Positions 1 through 9,782 of a stretch of DNA of 38,748 nt are shown one piece after another. Both the position numbers and the translations under genes were made by a program. The notes beneath the pieces are model-generated. The model was not told the DNA's origin. It ran no database searches and saw nothing but the letters and a program-made list of their open reading frames with translations. Source of the stretch: Acanthamoeba lenticulata (lineage: Eukaryota; Discosea; Longamoebia; Acanthamoebidae); contig NAVB01000258.1 in NCBI GenBank assembly GCA_002179805.1, positions 1 to 38,748 on the forward strand. Direction: 5' to 3'. Every line of letters begins with the position of its first letter. The first letter of the stretch is position 1.

Positions 1-3000
1 GAAAAAAAAAAATAAAATGGCGTACGCGGTCATCCTCGAAGAAGCCCTCAAAGACGTAGCCCGTGTGGAACCGAAGGCGGCCCTTGCCGAGCGCCTTGTC
101 GCCGATGAACTTGCCCTCGAACACGTCCCCATTCGCAAAGGTGATCATTCCCTGCGCGCCCGTCGACAGCAGTCAGCACAAGAGTAGCCACACGCGCTCT
201 CGTAGTGGGAAGACGCCAACAACAACAAGAAGAAGAGAACGTACGTTGCCGCTGCGCAGGCCGTCCTTCCACTGTCCCACATACTCGACGCCGTTGCTGT
301 ACCTCATCAACCCCTGTCCCTCTGCGCGATTTTAAATCATTAATTAGCATTTAAAATTTTTTAATTTAGTATTTAATAAAGAATAATGAACAAACTAAAA
401 AAGAACGCACCTTTGCGGTCGTTGACCCACTCGCCTTCATAGACTTCGCCAGTGGCGTAGGTGAGGACGCCACAGCCGTGTCGCATGTCCTCCTGCCACG
501 CCCCGTCGTACACGTTCCCATTGAAGTACTCCAGCCGCCCGGACCCGTGCCGCTGTTCATAACCACATCGCCGCCGCCGTCGTCGTTGTCGTCGTTGGCC
601 CAGTCAGTTCTCCAACGAACAAGAGGGACGAGGAAGAGGACGAAGAGGACAAGAAGGAGGAGTCGCGCATGCACCTTGCCGCTCTGCCATTGGCCGGTGA
701 ACTCGCCGCCCGTGGAGTAGGCGTAGTTCCCGTGCCGCCGCACGTTGTCCATGTCGGGCTGGTGGCGCGCCGGCGTGAGACAAAGAACAAGAAGGAGGAG
801 AAGAGGAAGAGGAGGAAGCAGCAGCAAGAGAGGGGAAGGACGTACGAGGTTCTGAATGCAATTGTGGACGCCGTCGCCGATGGCTTTGATCCAGTTCTGG
901 CGCTCCTGAAGCGTCGCGACGACAAAGACAAAGGTGCGCTCGGGCGTGATGAGCTCAAAGGCGGGCTCCTTGACGCCCTTGACCTCGGGCTGGAGCCACG
1001 TCAGCTTGAGCGGCACCGTCAGCTGCGGCACGGTCTCACCCCTGCCCCGATAAAGAAAGGAGGATGACACGTCAGCACCACGTCAGCAATGCAAAGCAGC
1101 CAGGAGGAAGCACGTGCCGTTGGAGCTTGGCCGGGACGATGATGTCGTTGAAGAGGCACAGCACCCACTGGCTCTTGGTCTTGCGCTCGGCCAGGGTCAC
1201 CTTGCCCTCCATCACCAGCGTGCGGTGCGCCTCCAACAAGCGCTGCTCTACGCGTGAGTGCATGCTTCAAATTCAAGTGGAAATGTTGGCTGCATTGTTG
1301 TGAAATTGAAATATTTAAGGAATGAGTCACGCACCCGGAACAGCTCGCCCTGCGAAGCGAGGTTGCGGAACTTGGCCGACTGCTCGGCCTGCCGGATGGA
1401 CTCGTTAATGTAGTCGGCGATCTCCTTGGTCAGCTTGAGCGCCTCGGACAGGTTGTTGTGGTCCGGATGCGTCTCGGGCGTGTTGCGGAGGAGGTCCTGG
1501 ATCAGCAGGTTGTAGCGCGGCAGTCGCTGAATGGGCGTGATCAGGAGGGCCTCGAGGCTCAGGTTCTGGCACTTGGGCTTCACCGCCTGTGTTCATGTCG
1601 ACGACGACAACAACAACAACAACAACGATGTCGTTGTTAGTGTGGTTGAGGAGAGCGAAGCACCAGAGGAGGCAAGTCTCGAGGAGGGCGCACGTCGAGG
1701 GCAGCGTTGACGGTGCCGCTCTCGCGGATCTGCTGGCACGTATCGGTGGCCGTCTCAAAATTGTTGCTGTAGTCCTTGTACATCTTCAAGTATGGCGCCT
1801 ATTTTCCAACAATATTTCAATAATAAAATATTAATTCCATTACCAAAGAAAATACAAATAAAATGTTGTAAATAACGAATGAAAGGTGGGGCTACCAGGC
1901 TCTTGAAGAGGTCGCCCACGAGCGTCCGGTCGGCGTCCCATGTGGCCATCCGGTCGGTCAAGTCAGACATGAACGTCTGGTTCAGGCTTTTGATGATCTG
2001 CACGAGCGCACGACACGCGAGCGCATCAGCCACACGACACACACGCGGATCGGCGACCACGTCGTGCCGCACCTCGATGTTGGAAAAGATCTTCTTGATG
2101 ACGGCGTCCGTGATGAGCGTTCCGTCGTTGAACTTGACCAAGACGGGCTTGTACTCCTCGATGAGCCACTTGATGCCCTCCACGTAGGTGCGCTCCGTCG
2201 TGAGGATTTCTGTCGCGATCATCGTCCTCCGGTCCTTCTTCTCGCCCGCGGTCTCGCCGTTGCTGCTGCCGCCAGCGCCACCGCCGACGAAAATGCCGCT
2301 GCCGCCGCCGCTTCCGCCGATGGCCGGCTGGACGACGGCCTCGCCGCGCGGGCGTTGGGGCACGACCGGCATGCGCGGGCTGGGGGCGGTCCCCGCGGCC
2401 GGCGCACCGCCCGCGGCAGGCCGCGTCTGGATTGGCGGCAGCTTCCTCGGCGAGGCCGGAGCCGGACCATCAGCGGGCGGGCCTCGCGTGGGCGAATCAC
2501 CTGTGCTCGGAGGGAAAGAAATGTGTGAATATTAAAATAATTATTGTACAATTTAAATAGAGTACTGCACGTACGTAAGCGGGAGGCGAGCTCGAGAGAG
2601 ACGACGCCATGGGAGAGCGTGAAGCCCGACGCGGGCTGCACGCGATACGACGTCGCTTGGGCGGCGCCGTGCCCAGCCCCCTCTGAGGCGGAGGGCTTGA
2701 GCGGCGGACTGCCGGACGTGTTCGCAGATGGCGCAACGGCCGAGCCGTGGAAAGGCCCTTGCATGATGTAGGAGAAGCTCTTTGGCGCGTGTCCGGTCGA
2801 CGAGGTCAGGATCGTCGACCCGGCAGCAGGGCTGTTGGGCCCGCGCCCGGGCACCGGCGGCGGCGGCTTCTTGTGGGAGATGTCCATGCGCGGCCGCGTG
2901 GGCGAGTCCATAGTGACGCTGCCGGACGAGACCGTGAGCGCGGGCGGCCTCGGGAGCCGCGGGGAGGGACCTCCGCCGGCAGCGGCACCCGCCGCCATGC

Positions 3001-4203
3001 TGCCGTTCGACGCGGTCAGCGGCTTCTGGTGCTGCGGTGGCGGCTGGGGCAGCTGGTGGGGCTGGTGGACGTGGTGCGGCGACTGTGCGTGATGCTGCTG
3101 CTGCTGTGGCGGGTAGGCACTGGGATGCTCCGGCTGCTGTTGCGAGTCCGCGGCGGTCGCGCTGGGCAGCTGCTCGCCCTGCTGGGCATCGTCCGATGAC
3201 TCGTGCAAGCAGCGCACAAAGTTGCAGGGAAAGTAGCCCTGCGAGCCGTCGTCCCTCTCGCCCCACCACCAGCCGGTTTCGTCGGGATCTTCTTGGCTGT
3301 GAAAGACGGTCGGTGCCAAGAAGAAGAAGAAAATGCATAAATACAAATGAAAAAGACACAAAGAAAGAAACCGACGGGAAGGCGAACCTGCGGACGAGGA
3401 TGACCTCGTTCGCGGTGAAGCACAATTGGCTTTGCGACTTGTCGCCCGTAAAATCGTAGAGCGCGACAGCGCGCACGGGTGCCTCCTTGGACGAGCTGTA
3501 CATAAATAAATAAATAAATAAGAGCATAATGTAAACGTAAAATGGGTGCTGTCAAGCCAAAGCACCAGCGGCCCACCAGCAAACTCCAGCTTCACACGCG
3601 CACCTGTTTTCATCCACAGAGTCGTTCGAGTTCGGGGCTGAGGGCATGGTGCCGTCGGCCGAGCCGGGTTGTGTGGCATGGCCCCGTGCCACGTGCACGT
3701 TGTGGTCGATGCAGGAGGTCAGCTCGAGGCCGCGGCGCACTTCCTCGCTCGCGCGGATGACGGGCACAGAGAGCAGCTCGCGCAAGTACACCTCGAGCTC
3801 AACGCGGCGCTTCTCCAGGAACTCCTCGCTGGCATTGCCCATCAGCTTCTTAGGCGGCAGCTTGGGCAAGCGAATGGACGGAAAGCGCCGCTTCACCTGC
3901 ATGGCACCGCGTTGAATTGATTAATCGGAAACCAACAATAAATAAAATAAATAGGTGCGCCGCACAGTGTCATGCAGGAGGCGGAAGCTAGAGTAACGGA
4001 TCTCAGTTTGCCATTCGTGGCCTTGCCACTGAATCGAGGTGCGATAGACCTGGCAAAAGTACACAGGTTGGACTGGCAACAATAACAAGAAATCGTTTAA
4101 AAGGAAAGGCAAGGCACCGTGTAAGAAGTATTAGAACCCTCCTCTTGCTTCGTGGCAAACGAAGGAATGGCAACGAGGCAAGTTCCCTCGTCCATCGCTT
4201 CAA
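1..4203 (-). CDS. PX-SH3-RhoGEF(DH-PH)-MORN repeat protein, 3' end beyond window
   Basis: Likely guanine nucleotide exchange factor for Rho/Rac GTPases acting at membranes and the actin cortex. Read on the minus strand, clear exons are 4049-3966 and 3896-3604 (PX domain; RYSSF, PKLPPKK and EKRRVELEVYL are typical), 3495-3388 and 3296-2575 (SH3: ALYDF, the WWWGE turn and GYFPCNFV, then a long Pro/Gln/Ser linker), 2500-2043, 1997-1896, 1798-1694 and 1586-1335 (DH domain; ILTTERTYVEGIKWL and TPIQRLPRYNLLIQDLL), 1245 to about 846 (PH; ends ERQNWIKAIGDG), and then at least five MORN repeats (YFNGNVYDGAW, YATGEVYEGEW, FANGDVFEGKF and others) down to about position 28, where a donor GTACGC leads out of the window. 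Exon phases agree through the PX, SH3 and DH parts. The first exon is uncertain: an ATG at 4203 could supply it, but the N-terminal PX strand is not convincing there. PX fits phosphoinositide binding; MORN repeats fit membrane or lipid contact. Confidence 0.85.
1605..1628. repeat. (CAA)n microsatellite in a RhoGEF intron
   Basis: A short run of CAA triplets on the plus strand, TTG on the coding strand, lies inside the intron between the DH exons 1798-1694 and 1586-1335. It is non-coding in the gene model, so it is not a poly-Gln or poly-Leu tract. Confidence 0.7.
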
Positions 4204-4460
4204 TCTCGCGTTTTTTCAGATCAAATCTTTATTTTGCGCTTTCTGAAGTCATATTTTCTTTGGATCCTCATATTACGAGAAATTGCCCAATCAGAAAGGT
4301 ACTGTAAATCCAAAAAATTGATCTTGCTATCCGATTTAATCCGGGCAAAAACCCCAAATCGGCCCGATGCCCTCGCTTGTTTTGGCATGAATGGTCATCA
4401 AAGGTCCGCAGCACCTGGAGCTGCAGCGATTCTCGGCCTGCATGGCGTGCCACTAGGGAG

Positions 4461-6013
4461 ATGGAGGAAGAAATGCGCCCTATCTGTTGTGCATGTTCCT
4501 TGTCCCGGCGGCCTAAGGGCACGCTATCGCAGTTCTTTGCGCTTTGTGTACTCCTCTGCACAACAAACGAGGTTTACGCCCTGTCCCGGGTGGACGCCAT
4601 CACCTGGAGCCAACCAAGCTGTGGTGGGTCGAAGTAAGGACTGCACTCCTCCTCGTGTGTTTCATGAGTCGACTGACCACGCCAGTGAACGGCCAGCTGC
4701 ACCACAACCGCCCAGATCTCCGTCACTCTTGACCAGGACGTTCGCCAGTTCAACCGGACTTGGACAGCCTTTCAAAGCTCCCCAACTTCGCCCATCTACC
4801 GCTTACGAACTCCTCTTGTCGTGGTCTATGCGCTAGACACGCCTGCAGTAGGTAGCACCTCTCCATTGTTCTTCTTCGAGATCCGCGTTGACGGCGAAGG
4901 CGGAACAGGCTTGACACTAAGCAAAGTAGATACGCTGTACAACGTGTATGAAGGCTATGAAGAAGACGACGAGTGTCACGTAAGCAAAGTGAGTACAACC
5001 CATCTCTAGTCAAAGTGTTGAATCTAACCCCTGAACAACGCTATCTGGTAGGCTGGGCCATGCTACGACGAAAGCACGCGCCCTCCACTAGCAGGAGACG
5101 GCTCCGACCAATACGTGCTCTGCTGCATGGGGTACGCCCCGCGGGGCAACGGCCAGCACTGCCTTCGCTACGACTATTCGGTCCCCTACACTGCGTTCGC
5201 CGTGAAGGAGATAGGCTTCTCTGGGACAGTCAACGTAAACGTGACAAGCAACATGAATTTATCTACCTTGCGCCTGACGCAGAAGAACGCGTTCGACCAA
5301 AAGCCATCGCTTGCGGTACGCACCAGGCCCACATAAAATGAAGTGTGCAAACTCACCTCCGAATGAACACAGGGCATCATGTTTTGGACGGCCCAAATAA
5401 GGGCAGCAAACTTAGAAACCAGGTTCTTCCTTCAGGGTAACTTATCGGCAGGTAATGACTGGCGGTATGTTCCCAAGCTTTACTTACTTCTTCATGGCCA
5501 TGAAGAGGCTGGCGCCAACACATGCGACCTTCTTGTTGTTTAGCAACTGGTTCTGGACAAGGTACTTGCAGCCCAACTTCGGCTTGAGTCCTGGAGCGTG
5601 GAAGGCTAAGGCGACATGCCTCCAGAGCCTGCACTTCAACACGCGAACCAACAGCGCCAGTGACACGCACGTGGCTCACGTCCCTGCACCATGGTCGCAG
5701 TTCTGTGCTGACCCCACATCCTACGACCATGCATAACAACAGGGACCAGTTCGCCCAGCTGCGGCAGGTGTCCCTGGAGCAGGCGTTTGATGTGGCTGAC
5801 TGGAGCGGCTTCAACTTCGACCCTGGCTCCGCCGGAGGTAGCAGGTGCGTTCCCTCTTCCGCCTCAAGCAGTGAGGCACTTCACGATGTTGATGTGACTC
5901 CCGCTCATTCCAACTCCGGTGTCCACCCCACCAGAGCCATGATGCTGGTGCCGGCCATCTCCGCTGTTAATGTTGTGCTACAAATTGACGGCATCGTAGT
6001 GGCCTCACCATGA
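4461..6013 (+). CDS. putative secreted protein, unknown family, last exons unresolved
   Basis: I do not recognise the family. The ATG at 4461 (or the one at 4473) opens a protein whose first 40 residues contain a basic patch and the hydrophobic stretch FFALCVLLC, ending near NEVYA, which reads as a signal peptide. Exons 4461-4633, 4697-4979 (or 4988), 5052-5315 and 5373-5451 join in phase with GT-AG introns. The mature part is rich in Ser, Thr, Val and Cys, with several N-x-S/T sites and a Cys-rich patch (YVLCCMGYAPRGNGQHC), as expected for a lumenal or surface protein. Downstream, 5545-5736 and 5728-6013 keep coding-like open frames (the second ends at a TGA at 6011-6013), but no join preserves the frame, so the C-terminus is uncertain or belongs to another gene. 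It is divergent from the RhoGEF gene at 1-4203. Confidence 0.5.
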
Positions 6014-6468
6014 TACCAACCAACCAAACGTGACACGAACTCGGCGAAAAGGGGCATCATTGGGCGTCAGGGTTGCTCTCTCCTCACGGAGGACACCGGA
6101 GGGGTGGCCACGCGTACAACGTGGGAAGGTGTGTGCTTGGCCGGTCGTAGCTCTGTGCTGTATGGTGGGTCCGGCCAGATGGGAGAAAATGTGAAGACAC
6201 CGACTACTGCGTGCCAATGGGGCTGGCGGCCGGAGGCACGTAAAAGGAGAGAGGCGCGAGCGATAAAACGGGGCAGCGCAGGCATCCCTTTTCTTTCTTT
6301 CCCACCACTTCCTTACGCGCGCACTGCGTCCTGCCTGACCCGGGGCGGCCAGTGTAGCCGCCCGAAGCACACACAAGCCCCTGTCTCTCTCTCTCTCCAC
6401 ACCTGATCGATCAAGTCCCACACAAGACCATACACACATACCACAGGCCTCAAATCAATCGCATCGGA
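6014..6468 (+). promoter_or_regulatory. intergenic region upstream of the cyclin gene, with CT repeat
   Basis: No gene seen. The last 100 bases before the cyclin ATG are pyrimidine-rich and include a CT dinucleotide run near 6383-6398, a common feature of 5' leaders in this genome. No TATA box was identified with confidence. Confidence 0.35.
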
Positions 6469-8150
6469 TTGGAGATGCAGGACATGCGCAAGAGGAAGCG
6501 TGTCGGCTCATTGGCGGAGGGGCCTGCCGATACGATTGTCCCCCCATCGTACTACCCTGCCCCCGCCACGTTCATTCCACCTAGTACTACGTCTCTTCTA
6601 CACGACAGCACATCGTCGCCCCGCTCTCCTTCTCCCTCTACCTACCATCTTCCCCAATTTCTCGCAGCTTCTCCTTGCCTTGATGACGCCTCGCCCACCT
6701 GGAGCCACAACAGCCGTGCTGAACTCAACGCAGCCTACTCAAGCGAGCGCCATTTCGCCTCACTGAGCGAGGAGAGTTTGGTTTCGCAATCACCTTCGTT
6801 GACCCTGAGCTGTGGCGAGAGTTCGCTCAACAGCACCACTATGGCTGAAGACGATCGCTACACAGCCGCGGGCGACGAGACCCCCAACGGACAGAGTGAC
6901 ATCAGTCTGTCAGAATCGACGTACTGGGGCGGTGAGGAATCGGCTGAGGCCTTCAGCGAGTCGCCCGCATCGCAACTGTCCTCTTCCCTGTCTTCGCTCT
7001 CGACCTCTAGCACGCTGCTTGAGGATCTGAGCGCCCTAGGGACCGTCCTATCCGATGAGATCTACCTCGAGGAGCGACGCAAAGAACTGACGTCTCCCGC
7101 CATCGAGATCGGCCAGGAGTACCACAAGACGCGACCCATCGTTGTCGATTGGATGCTCGACGTGGGTGATTACTTCAGCTTTCACGGTGCCACTACCCAT
7201 CTGGCCGTCGCCTATCTCGATCGCATCCTCTCTATCATGGTCATCGAGCGTAGCAAGTTGCAGCTCGTCGCTACGGCCTGTCTGCTGATTGCCGGTACGC
7301 ATCTGAACTCCAAGTCTCACTAGCTCTTTAAAATCTGCGCTGTTCGAGATGAGTGTTGTCTCTGAGATGAGAACTACCATCTCCGACCACACAGCCAAGG
7401 TTGAGGAGATCCCCAACAAGGTGCCCACCGTGCCGGAGTTCAACGAGCGCACACTCAACACTTACACGCCTGAACTCATCCGGACCTGTGAGCGCGTTGT
7501 TCTCAACCACCTTGAGTGGAACTTGGTACTAAGCTTAGCGTTTTCGTTGCTCTGCTGAGAGACCTTTGCTCATCGTGCCATTTCGAGTAGATCGTAACGA
7601 CACCTCGTAGCATGCTTGACTTCTTCCTGGCGGAGATCTCGTGCGTCAGCTATGACGATCTCATTCTCGGCGTGCCACTCTCCTACGCCAGGTCGAGGGA
7701 GGTGGAAGACTGGGCAGTTACCACTGCCCACACGGTCATGACTATGATCGTTTTAGGTGCGTTACCGCCTCGTCTTGAACTTGAACAAGCGCTTCGTGGA
7801 GTAGTGGCTGAGTCTCGTTCCCGTCTTTTGTGTGTTTGGCACGACGCACACCGCAGATCACCAGTTTTTGCGTTTCCCACCATCAATTTTGGCCGCCGTG
7901 TGTCTGGCCGTGGCCCGCAGACAGGCTCGTATCGAGCCGCTGTGGCCCCAGCGTATGGAACGCAAGACGGGTTACACTTTCAACGAGATCAGCGAGTGCT
8001 TCCACTTTACTTGGGCGTACGTGCGCTCTCTTGACGTCTTTCAGTCGCTTTCGAACGCGAGTATAATGCGCTAATACCAAGAGACCGTCGTACAGTAAGC
8101 AAGAGATCGCCTTGGCGAATCAGGCGACGGAAGAGCGGTGGGAGACGTAA
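6469..8150 (+). CDS. cyclin, D-type-like, with N-terminal LxCxE motif
   Basis: Regulatory subunit of a cyclin-dependent kinase. Five exons join in phase: 6469-7294, 7395-7525, 7591-7756, 7857-8016 and 8096-8150, giving 445 residues. Residues 1 to about 190 are a Ser/Pro/Thr-rich tail. The cyclin box begins near residue 210 (TRPIVVDWMLDV, the counterpart of the MRAILVDWL motif), continues through YLDRILS and ACLLIAAKVEEI, where intron 1 interrupts the conserved AAKxEE, and through VLNHLEWNL; a second cyclin fold covers the C-terminal half (FPPSILAAVCLAVA). Residues 113-117 (nt 6805-6819) read L-S-C-G-E, the LxCxE pattern used by D-type cyclins to bind retinoblastoma-family proteins, although here it lies further from the N-terminus than usual. 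The Ser/Thr/Pro-rich tail may act as a phosphodegron (inference). Cyclin J or O types remain possible. Confidence 0.85.
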
Positions 8151-8610
8151 GGCGTCAGTCACTCTCCGTCGTTCACTACCGCCCGCCACGCCGACGCGAG
8201 GAGCGACGAAAAAACAAGAAAAACCAAGAAAAAAAAAGAATGAAAAGCGACGAACCGAAACGAGACGAGAGCTCGTGTACTTTACTCGTACCCGCAGCGG
8301 GTTGGGGAGAGGAAGCCATTAGGTTGGCCTCTTCCTCCTCTTCTGCGCCCTGGCCTTGCTGCCAGCAGGGGGCCATGCACCCACTTTGTTGTGATCTCGG
8401 CGGAGCGCCTCTGATGGAGAAATAAAATCCTCCACGACCCCGTGAACAAACAACAACACCAGCAAACCTTCAATCCGTTGATGTAATGGTCGCGACGACT
8501 AGCAACACATTGAGCTAAATGTCTGTGAGGTTTAATACAAGAAAGAAGCACAATCAATCATGACCAAAGGGAAGGAATAGGATTGATGACGGCATCGCCT
8601 GCACGCCACT
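8151..8610. other. convergent 3' intergenic region
   Basis: This lies between the stops of the cyclin (+) and EF-hand (-) genes. It holds a purine-rich A/G tract at about 8205-8270 and a possible AATAAA polyadenylation signal at 8421-8426 for the cyclin transcript. No RNA gene or convincing coding frame seen. Confidence 0.45.
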
Positions 8611-9230
8611 CTAGTCCTCCGAGTACATGAGCTGGGCAAAGGCGTTGTAGTCAATGTTGCCAGCGCCATCAGCGAAATTGGAAGCCTCAGCGAGGAACTC
8701 TTCCACCTACGTCCAGAAGCAGAGTACCAAAACGCACTCGTTACCAACTGGTGCGCGGCAGTTCTAGACACAATACACCACACAATGAGAACGAGGTGGC
8801 GGTAACGTACGTCCTGGTAGCCCATCGCCTCACCAGAGCGCTGCACAATCTCGCGCAGCTTGTCCTACACGCAAAAATTAAATTATTATTATTGTTGTTT
8901 GTGGTGGACAAATAAATAAAATAAAAATCAGAGCCTGCTGATTCAGTCAGAGAAAGCGTACAAGGTGAATGGTGCCCGTGCGTTCCTCATCAAAGTAGAA
9001 GAAAGCCTCTTGAAGCTGTTCTGTCTTGTTGCGGTCTCCCTGGTCAAGTTCCAAATAAGTATAATTGATTGATCAGCCCCTTTGATTCCATTTGATCTTT
9101 AGGGACAAGGCAGTACAAGCCCCAAGCACAGTAAGTACCATGATGAATTTGTGCGCACAAACACAGATGTCTCGCTTGGTGTTTTTGTCGATCAGCACCA
9201 GACAACAATCATTTTCCCTGTTGCTCAAAC
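8611..9230 (-). CDS. EF-hand calcium-binding protein, calmodulin/centrin-like, 5' end unresolved
   Basis: Probable calcium sensor or light-chain-like protein. Minus-strand exons 9139 upstream to about 9225, 9039-8962, 8864-8811 and 8706-8611 are divided by short GT-AG introns in phase 0. The last three encode a C-terminal EF-hand pair: FFYFDEERTGTIHLDKLREI and then EEFLAEA with the degenerate loop ADGAGNIDYNAFAQLM, ending MYSED. The earlier exon has LIDKNTKRDICV, which matches an N-terminal EF-hand loop. Loop positions are imperfect: the last one starts with Ala or Asp-Gly-Ala, so some sites may not bind calcium. The upstream exon frame closes at a TGA near 9239, and I could not place the start codon. 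The family could be calmodulin-like, centrin-like or EFCAB2-like; the sequence does not decide. Confidence 0.6.
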
Positions 9231-9418
9231 GGACTTGGCCTCATTTCGCTGACGTGGCCCGCCCTCTTAATATCTGTGCTAGTGCTTGGCTCTCACCGCT
9301 GCACCTCCACGCTTGGTGCCCTTGCGCTGCCTGCAGCACTAAGATGATGGAGTCACCCCACCCCTTGACAAGAGGAACACACATTCCAACGAATGATTTG
9401 GTTTGATTTAATTGGTTT

Positions 9419-9673
9419 CTATTTTCGTTGCTGCTTGTTTGCGGCCGTCTGATGCTCAACGAAAGCTTGCTGAAGCCGTGTGCTAAACGCGGAGAACTTG
9501 TCCACACATCGCTCGACGCATGCCTCCTCGCTTTGCATCAGCTTGGTCGATTTGAAATCGTCCACGCACTCCGTGAAACACCGATCGGCCAGCCGGTTGA
9601 AGTGCGTTACCATTTCCTGCATTTGCAGGCGGTCCATCATTTGATTGTATCTCAACTCCTCCTCCTTCGACAT
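9419..9673 (-). CDS. TIM9: mitochondrial import inner membrane translocase subunit Tim9
   Basis: Small chaperone of the mitochondrial intermembrane space that escorts hydrophobic carrier proteins to the TIM22 complex, normally as a hexamer with Tim10. Single exon, 84 residues from the ATG at 9673; an in-frame ATG at 9691 would add six residues. The twin CX3C motif is plain (CFTEC and CVERC, 16 residues apart) within predicted helices, and the surrounding residues (FNRLADRCFTEC, DFKSTKLMQSEEACVERCVDKF) match Tim9 better than Tim8, Tim10 or Tim13. The family size is about 80-100 residues. It is divergent from the dioxygenase gene on the plus strand, with only about 90-110 bp between the possible starts. 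Confidence 0.88.
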   Translation of the reverse strand: MSKEEELRYNQMMDRLQMQEMVTHFNRLADRCFTECVDDFKSTKLMQSEEACVERCVDKFSAFSTRLQQAFVEHQTAANKQQRK

Positions 9674-9691
9674 GCGTCCGCCCCACTGCAT

Positions 9692-9782
9692 CTTTGTGTT
9701 GTTCGTTTGGTTCCACAAAGAGAAAATAAATATAAATAGATTTGCCGTAGTGTGCATTTGCTGCCCGTAGTTTGAAGTGGAC
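9692..9782. promoter_or_regulatory. short divergent promoter between Tim9 and the dioxygenase
   Basis: About 90 bp separate the upstream Tim9 ATG (9691, minus) from the earliest in-frame dioxygenase ATG (9783, plus). The left half is AT-rich (AAATAAATATAAATAG at about 9723-9738) and could hold TATA-like elements. If the dioxygenase starts at 10140 instead, the shared region is longer. Confidence 0.4.

Noticed and set aside
1605..1640. CAA repeat as a poly-glutamine coding tract
   Set aside because: It lies in an intron of the minus-strand RhoGEF gene; the plus-strand frame around it has no support.
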